Source: an uncultured Lachnospiraceae bacterium (lineage in GTDB: Bacteria; Bacillota_A; Clostridia; Lachnospirales; Lachnospiraceae). From it: a stretch of 35,556 nucleotides of DNA. The notes under the pieces were generated by a model. The model had not been told where the DNA came from and ran no database searches. It worked only from the letters and a program-made list of their open reading frames with translations. This document shows, piece by piece, positions 24,886 through 32,400 of the stretch (positions are counted from its first letter, which is position 1; each line of letters opens with the position of its first letter). A program made the position numbers and the translations under genes. The stretch is from NCBI GenBank assembly GCA_947564305.1, contig CANOBT010000046.1:1-35556 (forward strand), read 5' to 3'.

Positions 24886-25045
24886 CGGATAACTCGCATC
24901 CGGTGTGCTGTTTACGGAGGAACCTGTGAACCCGTCCGTATGGGATTGTTTCCGTTGCCAGGCACGGCGGTGACTTTTCCAAATATGTATCTGGGTCTTA
25001 ATTGAAAGGCATCCCGGCGTATGGTATACGCCGGGATGCCTTTTT
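24886..25045 (+). ncRNA. Candidate structured non-coding RNA with strong terminator
   Basis: A 160-base stretch with no open frame. CCGGTGTGCT (24900-24909) can pair with GGCACGGCGG (24961-24970) at a distance, enclosing a hairpin TACGGA (24913-24918) with TCCGTA (24935-24940) and a small GGGA/TTCC hairpin (24942-24953). It ends in a 15-bp terminator. The layout, with own promoter candidate, closed core and terminator, suggests an independent small RNA or a leader. I considered 6S RNA and common riboswitches but found no decisive signature, so no family is named. Confidence 0.45.
25008..25045 (+). terminator. Very strong terminator (15-bp perfect stem)
   Basis: A perfect 15-bp stem: the left arm (25008-25022) starts GGCATCCCGG and the right arm (25026-25040) ends CCGGGATGCC, with a 3-base loop, AAA before and TTTTT after. 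It isolates the upstream region from the vsr-dcm genes and may work in both directions. Confidence 0.92.
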
Positions 25046-25119
25046 CCTATAGGAAACGTCTCTGAATTTTCCTATAAAAAAACGGGAGGATGCACGCTTT
25101 TCTCCGGAGAAATACCAGA

Positions 25120-25149
25120 TTGAGAAACGCATATAAATAAGATATAATA
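25120..25149 (+). promoter_or_regulatory. Promoter of the vsr-like gene
   Basis: TTGAGA (25120-25125), an 18-base spacer and TATAAT (25144-25149) form a good housekeeping promoter about 40 bases before the GTG start. A TCCTATAGGA palindrome lies further upstream (25045-25054). Confidence 0.65.
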
Positions 25150-25187
25150 AATATCGGAAAATAGATTCGAAAATGGGGGTGGCGTGT

Positions 25188-25637
25188 GTGGACAATCTGA
25201 CACCGGAACAGCGCCGTAAGAATATGCAGCATATCAGGGCAAAGGACACTGCAATCGAGGTAAAGTTCCGGAAGGCTCTGTGGCACAAGGGATACCGCTA
25301 TCGGAAAAATTATAAAAATCTTCCGGGGAAGCCGGATATTGTCCTTACAAAGCAGCGGATTGCAATTTTTTGTGACGGCGAGTTCTTCCATGGAAAGGAC
25401 TGGGAGGTTCTGAAACCGCGGTTAGAAAAGTCAAACAACGGGGAGTACTGGCAGAAGAAGATTTCCCGGAACATGGAGCGGGACGATGAAATCAACAAGC
25501 AGCTTTTGTTTCTGGGATGGACGGTAATCCGTTTCTGGGGCAGGGATATCATGAAAAACACAGATGAATGCATCCGGGTAGTGGAAGAGATTATTTTTGA
25601 AAACAAGATTACAGATATTGATTTTGATGAACAATGA
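25188..25637 (+). CDS. Vsr-family (very short patch repair) endonuclease, zinc-less variant
   Basis: A 149-residue endonuclease of the Vsr family, which nicks 5' of T in T:G mismatches arising from deaminated 5-methylcytosine. Catalytic positions are kept: D50 in KPDIVL (E. coli D51) and H68 in GEFFHG (E. coli H69). The family N terminus (DNLTPEQRRKNMQHIRAKDT) and the LGWTVIRFWG stretch are clear. Aligned by eye, the E. coli zinc ligands C66, H71, C73 and C117 are E65, K70, W72 and R, so the structural zinc site is absent. GTG 25188, after GGGGGTGG, starts the usual N terminus; an ATG at 25173 would add five residues. Its partners are two cytosine methyltransferases downstream, consistent with mutation avoidance at their sites. 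Confidence 0.88.
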   Translation: MDNLTPEQRRKNMQHIRAKDTAIEVKFRKALWHKGYRYRKNYKNLPGKPDIVLTKQRIAIFCDGEFFHGKDWEVLKPRLEKSNNGEYWQKKISRNMERDDEINKQLLFLGWTVIRFWGRDIMKNTDECIRVVEEIIFENKITDIDFDEQ

Positions 25638-25698
25638 AGCTATAATGTCTAAATGCTGATGTTTTATTGAAAGATTATGTTCAATTGTTAATACCTTA

Positions 25699-25726
25699 TT
25701 GAACTAAATATATTATTTTGTAATGT
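25699..25726 (+). promoter_or_regulatory. Candidate promoter of the first methyltransferase gene, with ATTGAA repeats
   Basis: TTGAAC (25699-25704), a 16-base spacer and TAATGT (25721-25726), followed 17 bases later by the start codon. ATTGAA occurs at 25666-25671, inverted at 25680-25685 and again at 25698-25703, overlapping the -35, which may mark an operator. Confidence 0.4.
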
Positions 25727-25743
25727 GTATAACAGGAGCTGCC

Positions 25744-26817
25744 ATGAATGCAATAGATTTATTTGCCGGGTGCGGTGGGATGTCCAGGGGATTTATGGAT
25801 GCAGGTTTTGACATTATTGTCGGTGTTGACAATGATCAGGCTGCATTGAATACGTTTGCTCTGAACCATAATGGTGCTGTGGCTATGAATGCAGATTTAT
25901 CGAAACAGGAAACATTTGATGCTATAAGGGAAACAGCCGGAGACCGGGAGATTGACGTCATTATAGCCGGACCGCCCTGTCAGGGTTTTTCATTGACAGG
26001 TCCAAGAAATTTTGACGATCCGAGAAATAAACTGTATCTGGCGGTGATAGAAATGGTGCGGCAGTATCAGCCGAAAGGATTTGTGATTGAAAATGTTCCG
26101 GGAATGGCTGCTATGTATGACGGACAGGTGAAAGAAGAAATACTCAGGCGGTTCAGAAAAATGGGATATAACGTTGAGTGCAGGATTCTTTGTGCAGCGG
26201 ATTATGGGATTCCGCAGATGAGGAAAAGGCTGATTTTCATGGGGATAAGAAAGGACATCGGATACCCGGTATTTCCCGATCCTGTTCTTGATGAAGAACA
26301 TTATGTGACATGCAGAGAGGCGTTGGATGATCTTCCGTCCAGAGAAAATGAATTAGGACAGGAAGAGGATGTATATATACAGGAACCACGGACCGATTAT
26401 CAGAGAAAAATGAGGGGGAATTGCCAGATTCTCCATAACCATGTGGCGACGAACCATAAGCAGTTTGTGAAAGATACGATTGCACTGGTTCCTGAAGGCG
26501 GAAATTACAAAGACCTTCCCGAGGGCTGGGGGGAGAGCAGACGGTTTCATGAAGCATGGACACGATACGATGGAAACAAACCGTCAAAAACAATAGATAC
26601 CGGACACAGGAATCATTTTCATTACCAGTACAACAGAGTGCCGACAATCAGGGAAAATGCCAGGCTCCAGTCTTTCCCTGATGATTTTGTGTTTACCGGA
26701 ACAAAAACCCAGCAGAACCGTCAGGTTGGAAATGCAGTTCCGCCAATATTGGGACAGGTTATCGGTTCTGCTCTGCTTGGAATCATAGGGGATGGAAATG
26801 GCGAAGAAAATAATTAA
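25744..26817 (+). CDS. DNA (cytosine-5) methyltransferase 1
   Basis: A 357-residue C5-cytosine methyltransferase using S-adenosylmethionine. Motif I is DLFAGCGGMSRGF right at the N terminus, motif IV GPPCQGFS with catalytic C79, motif VI ENVPG, motif VIII QMRKRLIFMG, motif IX PTIRENARLQSFPDDF and motif X QVGNAVPP. The target recognition region between VIII and IX (about 180-290) is short and carries no recognisable specificity. The start at 25744 follows AGGAG; the frame is open back to 25723. The 3' end overlaps the second methyltransferase by 20 bases. The recognised site is unknown. A linked Vsr suggests that its product is a T:G hot spot. Confidence 0.96.
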   Translation: MNAIDLFAGCGGMSRGFMDAGFDIIVGVDNDQAALNTFALNHNGAVAMNADLSKQETFDAIRETAGDREIDVIIAGPPCQGFSLTGPRNFDDPRNKLYLAVIEMVRQYQPKGFVIENVPGMAAMYDGQVKEEILRRFRKMGYNVECRILCAADYGIPQMRKRLIFMGIRKDIGYPVFPDPVLDEEHYVTCREALDDLPSRENELGQEEDVYIQEPRTDYQRKMRGNCQILHNHVATNHKQFVKDTIALVPEGGNYKDLPEGWGESRRFHEAWTRYDGNKPSKTIDTGHRNHFHYQYNRVPTIRENARLQSFPDDFVFTGTKTQQNRQVGNAVPPILGQVIGSALLGIIGDGNGEENN

Positions 26818-28036
26818 ATCAATAGATTTGTTCGCGGGTTGCGGCGGATTGATGGACGGATTTTTACAATCCGGCCATTACAAAACGGTTGCCGCCGTAG
26901 AATGGGAAAAACCTGCGTGTGAAAATCTGCGTGAGCGGCTTCGGACAAAGTGGAACCGGAGCGATGCAGATCAGATTGTCCTTCAGTTTGACATACAAAG
27001 AACAGATGAGCTGTTTGAGGGGTGGAAGGGCGACCCTGTTTACGGAACATCAAAAGGATTAGATTCTTTTGTAGCGAAAGCGAAAGGAATAGATGTTATT
27101 ATCGGCGGTCCGCCCTGTCAGGCGTACTCTATTGCGGGAAGGGTGCGCGACGAAAACGGCATGCGGGATGACTACCGAAACTACCTGTTTGAGAGTTATC
27201 TGAAGGTGGTGGAAAAGTATAAGCCAAAGGCATTCATATTCGAGAATGTTCCAGGCATCCTGACAGCCCGGCCCGGAGACAGAAAAATCATCGAAATCAT
27301 CCAGGAGAGCTTTGAGAAGGCAGGATACTGTGTATTTTCTGATATGAGCAAGGCGGTTATTGACTTTACGGAATACGGTGTGCCGCAGAAACGCAGCCGG
27401 ATAATCATTTTCGGAGTAAGTGAAGAAGCATACGGGAAGGATACCGCGTTAGAGATGGCGGCAAGGTTTTATCGGGAATTCCTTCCGGCATATAAGACGG
27501 ACAAGATGACCGTGCGCGAAGCAATCGGAGACCTTCCCAAACTTCATCCATTGGAAAAAGAGATGAAATATCAGGGCAAAAGACTTTCGCACGAACTTCC
27601 TGACCCTTTTGTGGAAAACCACATTGCAAGGTGGCAGAACGAGCGGGATATCGGGATATTCAAACTGCTGACAGAAGACATTGAATCAGGAAGGAATCAG
27701 TATGTATCAGCGGAAGCACTGAAAAAACTATACACGGAAAAGACCGGAAGAACATCGAATGTTCACAAATACTATGTGATACGGTGGGATGAGCAGAGTA
27801 ATTTGATTCCGGCACATCTGTTTAAGGACGGACTGAGACATATTCATCCGGATTCAAAACAACTCAGAACCATCACAGTCAGAGAAGCTGCAAGACTTCA
27901 GACATTTGATGATGATTACATTTTTTACGGCAGCAATGTAGATACATATAAGATGATTGGCAATGCCGTACCGCCGAAATTTGCCAGATGCTGTGCAAAT
28001 GCGGTGTATGATCTTTTGAAAAAATATGGTTTCTAG
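26798..28036 (+). CDS. DNA (cytosine-5) methyltransferase 2
   Basis: A 412-residue C5-cytosine methyltransferase with motif I DLFAGCGGLMDGF, motif IV GGPPCQAYS with catalytic C107, motif VI ENVPGI, motif VIII VPQKRSRIIIFG, motif IX ITVREAARLQTFDDDY and motif X MIGNAVPPKFA. Compared with its neighbour it has an extra segment of about 30 residues between motifs I and IV and a longer, different target recognition region, so the two are not recent duplicates and probably read different strands or sites. ATG 26798 follows AGGGGA and overlaps the first gene, giving translational coupling. Two C5 methyltransferases side by side are typical for asymmetric recognition sequences. No restriction enzyme follows. 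Confidence 0.96.
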   Translation: MAKKIIKSIDLFAGCGGLMDGFLQSGHYKTVAAVEWEKPACENLRERLRTKWNRSDADQIVLQFDIQRTDELFEGWKGDPVYGTSKGLDSFVAKAKGIDVIIGGPPCQAYSIAGRVRDENGMRDDYRNYLFESYLKVVEKYKPKAFIFENVPGILTARPGDRKIIEIIQESFEKAGYCVFSDMSKAVIDFTEYGVPQKRSRIIIFGVSEEAYGKDTALEMAARFYREFLPAYKTDKMTVREAIGDLPKLHPLEKEMKYQGKRLSHELPDPFVENHIARWQNERDIGIFKLLTEDIESGRNQYVSAEALKKLYTEKTGRTSNVHKYYVIRWDEQSNLIPAHLFKDGLRHIHPDSKQLRTITVREAARLQTFDDDYIFYGSNVDTYKMIGNAVPPKFARCCANAVYDLLKKYGF

Positions 28037-28038
28037 GA

Positions 28039-28047
28039 GGGGGGGGG
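28039..28047 (+). repeat. Run of nine G residues after the second methyltransferase gene
   Basis: Nine consecutive G bases begin 3 bases after the stop codon. Such tracts slip easily. It lies in a 136-base gap with no recognisable gene. Confidence 0.8.
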
Positions 28048-28172
28048 TGGTGCTGCGCCGGCTTATACATAACGAAATTACCAGAAAAGCTGCTGATGGC
28101 GGTTTTTTTATGTACCATAGTATCAGAAAGGCTGTCAGTGGGTGGATGCACGCATCACTCTGAACAGGGGAT

Positions 28173-29177
28173 TTACTGGAAGCGTTCACCCATAACATGC
28201 TGACGGAAATTAGCCAGAACTTCCAGTTGTCCATGCTGGCTTAACTCCAGATCCAGAAAAGGATTAAGTGCTGACTCAAGGTCTTTTCTCAGGCCTTCTC
28301 CCTGCTCTGAATAGAGCCACTGGTACAGCATTTTACATGCGGCATGTATATTGGTTCTGTAGGAAGAGAACATGGGGCTCAGCTCTGCGGCTATATTGCT
28401 TACTTCCAGGTCATAGATACGGATCTGCGGATAAAGGAAGGCGTGATAATATTGTTTCCACATTTTGATACTCGAGGAATCTTTCAGAAAAGCGGGCAGC
28501 CGTTGCTTTAGCTCTTCTGTATAAGCGACACATCCGTCCGAATCCAGATTTGCGATATAGGCCAGATGACTTTCCTGTTTTCGGAACAGAGTGGAGAGAT
28601 CCCGCTCATTAAGTGTATGGAAAAACTGATTCAGCTTGCGGCAGTCTTCATTTTCCGGAAGGCTGGTTATATGGTTTATTTTATTCCAGAGAAATTCCTG
28701 ATAATCCGTAAGTGTCTCGGGAAGAAAAACAGACCATAAAAAACGGTTGATCTGTGTATTGTCATACTGATCATAGGATTCAGTAACTTTATCAGAGGCA
28801 GGAGACGGGATATCCGCGCCTGCACTAAGATAGAAGAGTTCTGGGATATCCGGCTTTGTGGAGAGATGTTCCTGAATGGAACTTAATCCTTGGAGAATCC
28901 TGTTCAGGCGAATCTGTTCCTGCTTCAATTCCTTGATATGCTGGTTAAGAAAATAACCTGCGGATGCCGGGTCGCTGAAAATCGTGCGTATCATGGGAAT
29001 GGACATACCTGCGTTTCGCAGCGTGCGGATGAGAAGGAGTTTTTGACAGTCTTTTTCTGTAAACTCATAATATCCGTTGGGACTGCTCATAGATGGAAAG
29101 AGGAGCTTTTCCTGAATATAAAAATGAACATTTCGTTTGGTAAATCCTGTCTTTTTGCATACTTCCTGAATTTTCAT
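28173..29177 (-). CDS. MerR-type transcription regulator with large C-terminal domain
   Basis: A 334-residue regulator. The N-terminal MerR winged helix is clear: MKIQEVCKKTGFTKRNVHFYIQEKLL, then YYEFTEKDCQKLLLIRTLRNAGMSIPMIRTIF (about residues 1-68). A helix that would pair the dimer follows (75-110). The remaining 220 residues are helical and of no family I recognise; they probably bind a small-molecule effector. AAAGGGA precedes its ATG (29175-29177). It is divergent from the fusion enzyme gene. Its own promoter region carries a perfect inverted repeat, and the divergent promoter has the 20-bp spacer expected for MerR activation, so it probably controls both itself and the enzyme. Confidence 0.85.
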   Translation of the reverse strand: MKIQEVCKKTGFTKRNVHFYIQEKLLFPSMSSPNGYYEFTEKDCQKLLLIRTLRNAGMSIPMIRTIFSDPASAGYFLNQHIKELKQEQIRLNRILQGLSSIQEHLSTKPDIPELFYLSAGADIPSPASDKVTESYDQYDNTQINRFLWSVFLPETLTDYQEFLWNKINHITSLPENEDCRKLNQFFHTLNERDLSTLFRKQESHLAYIANLDSDGCVAYTEELKQRLPAFLKDSSSIKMWKQYYHAFLYPQIRIYDLEVSNIAAELSPMFSSYRTNIHAACKMLYQWLYSEQGEGLRKDLESALNPFLDLELSQHGQLEVLANFRQHVMGERFQ

Positions 29178-29256
29178 ATTAATTGTTCCCTTTCAAAAAA
29201 ACTTCCATGCAGACAGAGCTGTAAAACTATAAACGGGGTTATAACGGATTATTTTG

Positions 29257-29285
29257 ATTATAACATATTTTTTCAAAAACGTACA
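29257..29285 (-). promoter_or_regulatory. Promoter of the MerR-type regulator gene
   Basis: On the minus strand, a consensus -10 TATAAT (29262-29257) with a weak -35 TGTACG (29285-29280) after 17 bases. The -35 is overlapped by the inverted repeat at 29281-29296, which suggests autoregulation. Confidence 0.5.
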
Positions 29286-29296
29286 GCCGACTGTAC
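29281..29296. promoter_or_regulatory. Inverted repeat GTACAG-N4-CTGTAC, probable operator
   Basis: A perfect 6-bp inverted repeat with a 4-base centre (CCGA), placed on the -35 of the regulator gene and about 105 bases upstream of the fusion-enzyme promoter. The likely binder is the adjacent MerR-type regulator (inference). The 311-base divergent region holds nothing else beyond the two promoters. Confidence 0.55.
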
Positions 29297-29403
29297 AAAA
29301 GTTTCGGGGCTTTGGTTTAAAAATTAATTTTTTGTTGTCAATATGCACAAATATATACGGCGAAAGTCTGGGGTGAGAGAATAAAATTTGGTTGTTTTTA
29401 TTT

Positions 29404-29435
29404 CTTGACATCCGCTTTTATGTACGCTGCATAAT
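29404..29435 (+). promoter_or_regulatory. MerR-type long-spacer promoter of the fusion enzyme gene
   Basis: TTGACA (29404-29409) and CATAAT (29430-29435) are separated by 20 bases rather than 17. MerR-family activators work on promoters with 19-20-bp spacers. A dyad TTATG (29418-29422) with CATAA (29430-29434) lies within and over the -10. The start codon is 53 bases downstream. Confidence 0.6.
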
Positions 29436-29488
29436 GGAAGTTAAGAAGCGTAAAGTACCAAAGTGTTCGTAATGAAAGGAGAAATGTT

Positions 29489-32400
29489 ATGTTTGACAAA
29501 TTATTTTCAACGATCAAGATCAAGGATCTTGAATTGAAAAACCGGGTGATCCTTCCTGCAATGGGAACGAAATTTTCAGGGAAGGGCAGTTCGGTTACCC
29601 AGAAACTGATTGATTACCATGTTGCGAGAGCAAAAGGAGGATGCGGACTGAATATCGTGGAGGTCTGCAGTGTACATACGCCCAGCGCTCCAAGGAGATT
29701 TTTATCGATCAGTGAGGATGAATATATCCCCGGACTGAAAAAACTGACAGACGCGATTCACGCGGAAGGCGGAAAAGCAGGGCTGCAGCTCTGGCAGGGA
29801 GGACTTGCCGTATCTTCCGACAAGGCAGCACAGGTACTGCTTCCGGCGCCGATGCCGGTGAGCGCGGAAGTGACATTGCCGGGGATCACTCTGGAGACGA
29901 TGCAGGAGGTCATTGAATGCTTTGGAAAGGCAGCGGCACGTGCTGTTCAGGCGGGATTTGACTGTATCGAGTTCCATTGCGCGCATAATTACCTTCCTCA
30001 TTCCTTCTTATCAGGAGGAATCAACCACAGAACGGATGAGTACGGAGGCAGCTTTGAGAACCGTGCTAAATTTCCGCTTGCGTGCATTCGTTCCATACGT
30101 GAGAATATGCCGGAAGGAATGCCTCTGTTTATGAGAATTGATGCTCATGACGATTATCTGGATGGCGGACTGACAATAGAAGAAGTGATCCGGTTCTGTA
30201 AACTTGCCGGGGAAGCCGGTGTTGATGTGTTGGATATTTCACGTGGAAATATCCTGACTGCGGGATTGAAATTCGAAGTTCCACCGATCGACCTGCCGAG
30301 AGGGTTTAATGTAGACAATGCGGCGAAGATCCGCAGGGAAACCGGAATGGTGACGATTGGAGTAGGGCGGATCAATACGGCGGAGCAGGCAGAAGAGATT
30401 CTGGAAGCGGATAAAGTGGACATGGTTGTCATGGGACGCGCCCAACTGGTTGACCCTGAGTTCTGTAATAAATCGAAAGCCGGAAAGACAGAAGAGATTG
30501 ATTATTGTGTTGGCTGTAACCAGGGCTGTTATGATGGTTTTGAAAATATGGATATGGAATATATCACCTGCCTTCGAAATCCGGCTTTGGGATGGGAAGC
30601 GGAATGCAGGCTGGAACCGGCAGAGAAAGCAGAAAAAGTGCTGATCGCGGGCGGCGGCATCGGAGGATTAGAAGCAGCAATCATTTTACAGCAGAGAGGA
30701 CATCACCCGATTCTCTGCGAGGCATCAGACAGGCTGGGCGGCCAGTTCCTGACAGCGGGAGAGGCCCCAAGAAAAGCGGAGATGAAAAACGCGGTCATCG
30801 CCATGGGAGAAAAGGCGAAAAGACTGGGCGTGGAAATCCGGATGAATACGAAAGTAACACCGGAACTGATCCGGGAGCTCAAGCCTCATACAGTGATGAA
30901 CGCAATCGGCGCGGAACCGGTCATTCCGGATATTCCGGGAAAAGACAAAGCATTTGTGGTGAATTCACATGATGTATTGAATGGAAAGGCAGAAGCCGCA
31001 GGGAATGTAGTCGTAATCGGCGGCGGTATGGTCGGTATGGAGGCTGCGGAGTATCTGGCGGAAAAAGGCGCTAAAGTCACTGTTCTGGAGATGCTGGACG
31101 CAATCTGCGCGGATATGGGAAGCACCCGGAAAATCTGTGTTGGAGAGAGTATCTATGCGGCAGGTATCATTCCGGTGACCTCTCTGACGGTGACAGAGAT
31201 CAGAGATGGGGCGGTTGCAGGAATCAAAGATGGACAGGAACAAGAATTTCCATGTGATTCGGTAGTGATTGCAGTAGGCTCACGAAGCCGGGACGGACAT
31301 TTACTGGAAGAGGAATGCTATCAGCAGGGTATCGGTTATTTTGAAATCGGAGACGCGGCAATGGCAAGGCGTGCCATCAATGCCACCAGAGAAGCTCTGG
31401 ACGCGGCAATGACATTTGACAAGGAGGACGTACACCGGGACCGCTCCAGACCGAGGAAGGTCGTGTTCGCAACAGGAACAACAGGAATGATGGGCGGCCA
31501 GACCCTGAAACAGCTTCTTGCAAGGCCAAATCGTTTCCGCGTACGTGCTTTGGTAAGGCCATCAGAGAAGAATAAGGCATTGATGAAAAAATATGCCTGT
31601 CCGACACTGGAAGTTGTCTGGGGAGACATGGCAGATTATGAGACTGTGAAGAAATGTGTGGACGGAAGCGATTATGTTCTTCATATCGGCGCAATGGTTT
31701 CTCCCGCGGCGGATATGTATCCGGAGGAAACGCTGAGAACGAATATCGGCTCGACGTTAAATATTATTAAGGCGATTAAGGAACAGCCGGATCCGGATAA
31801 GGTTCATTTTGCGTATGTAGGAACCGTAGCAATGACCGGAAGCCGTCTGGAACCGGTACATTTCGGGCGCGTCGGTGATCCGATGAATCCGTCTATTCAT
31901 GATTATTACGCAATGTCGAAAGTATTTTCAGAGGCGGCGTTGTTTGACAGCGGATTAAAGTATTGGGTTTCTATCCGGCAGACAGGACAGCATCCAAGCG
32001 CGGAGACTGCGGCACAGGAACCGATCATGTTCCATCAGCCGCCGAACAATGTGTTGGAATGGAGCACCCAGATTGAATCTGGTATCTGTATGGCGAATCT
32101 CTGCGAAGACTGGGTTCCGGAATCATTTTGGAGAAAGGCTTACAATCTGAGCAGCGGCAAAGCCTATCGTAAGACAACCTGGGAATTCATGAATCTGAAT
32201 CTGGAACCTATGGGATTTTGTTTTGAAGATGTATATCCACCAGAAATGATGGCGCGTTTCAATTTCCATGGACAATATTATACAGATGCAGATGTACTGG
32301 AAAATTATCTGCATTTCCGCTGTATTCCTGGTGAAGAGTACTGGGCAGGTGTCAAAGAAGAGATGGAACGTATGATGAAAAATCCGATGATCGCCGCGAT

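Noticed and set aside
24886..25045. 6S RNA, SRP RNA or a named riboswitch
   Set aside because: No GGAAGCAGC-type SRP loop, no riboswitch core motif, and the pairing forms a three-way junction instead of the single 6S bubble; left as unassigned RNA.
28047..28160. GTG-started frame of about 36 codons after the G-run
   Set aside because: The G-run imitates a ribosome site; the product is short, unrecognised and has no supporting context.
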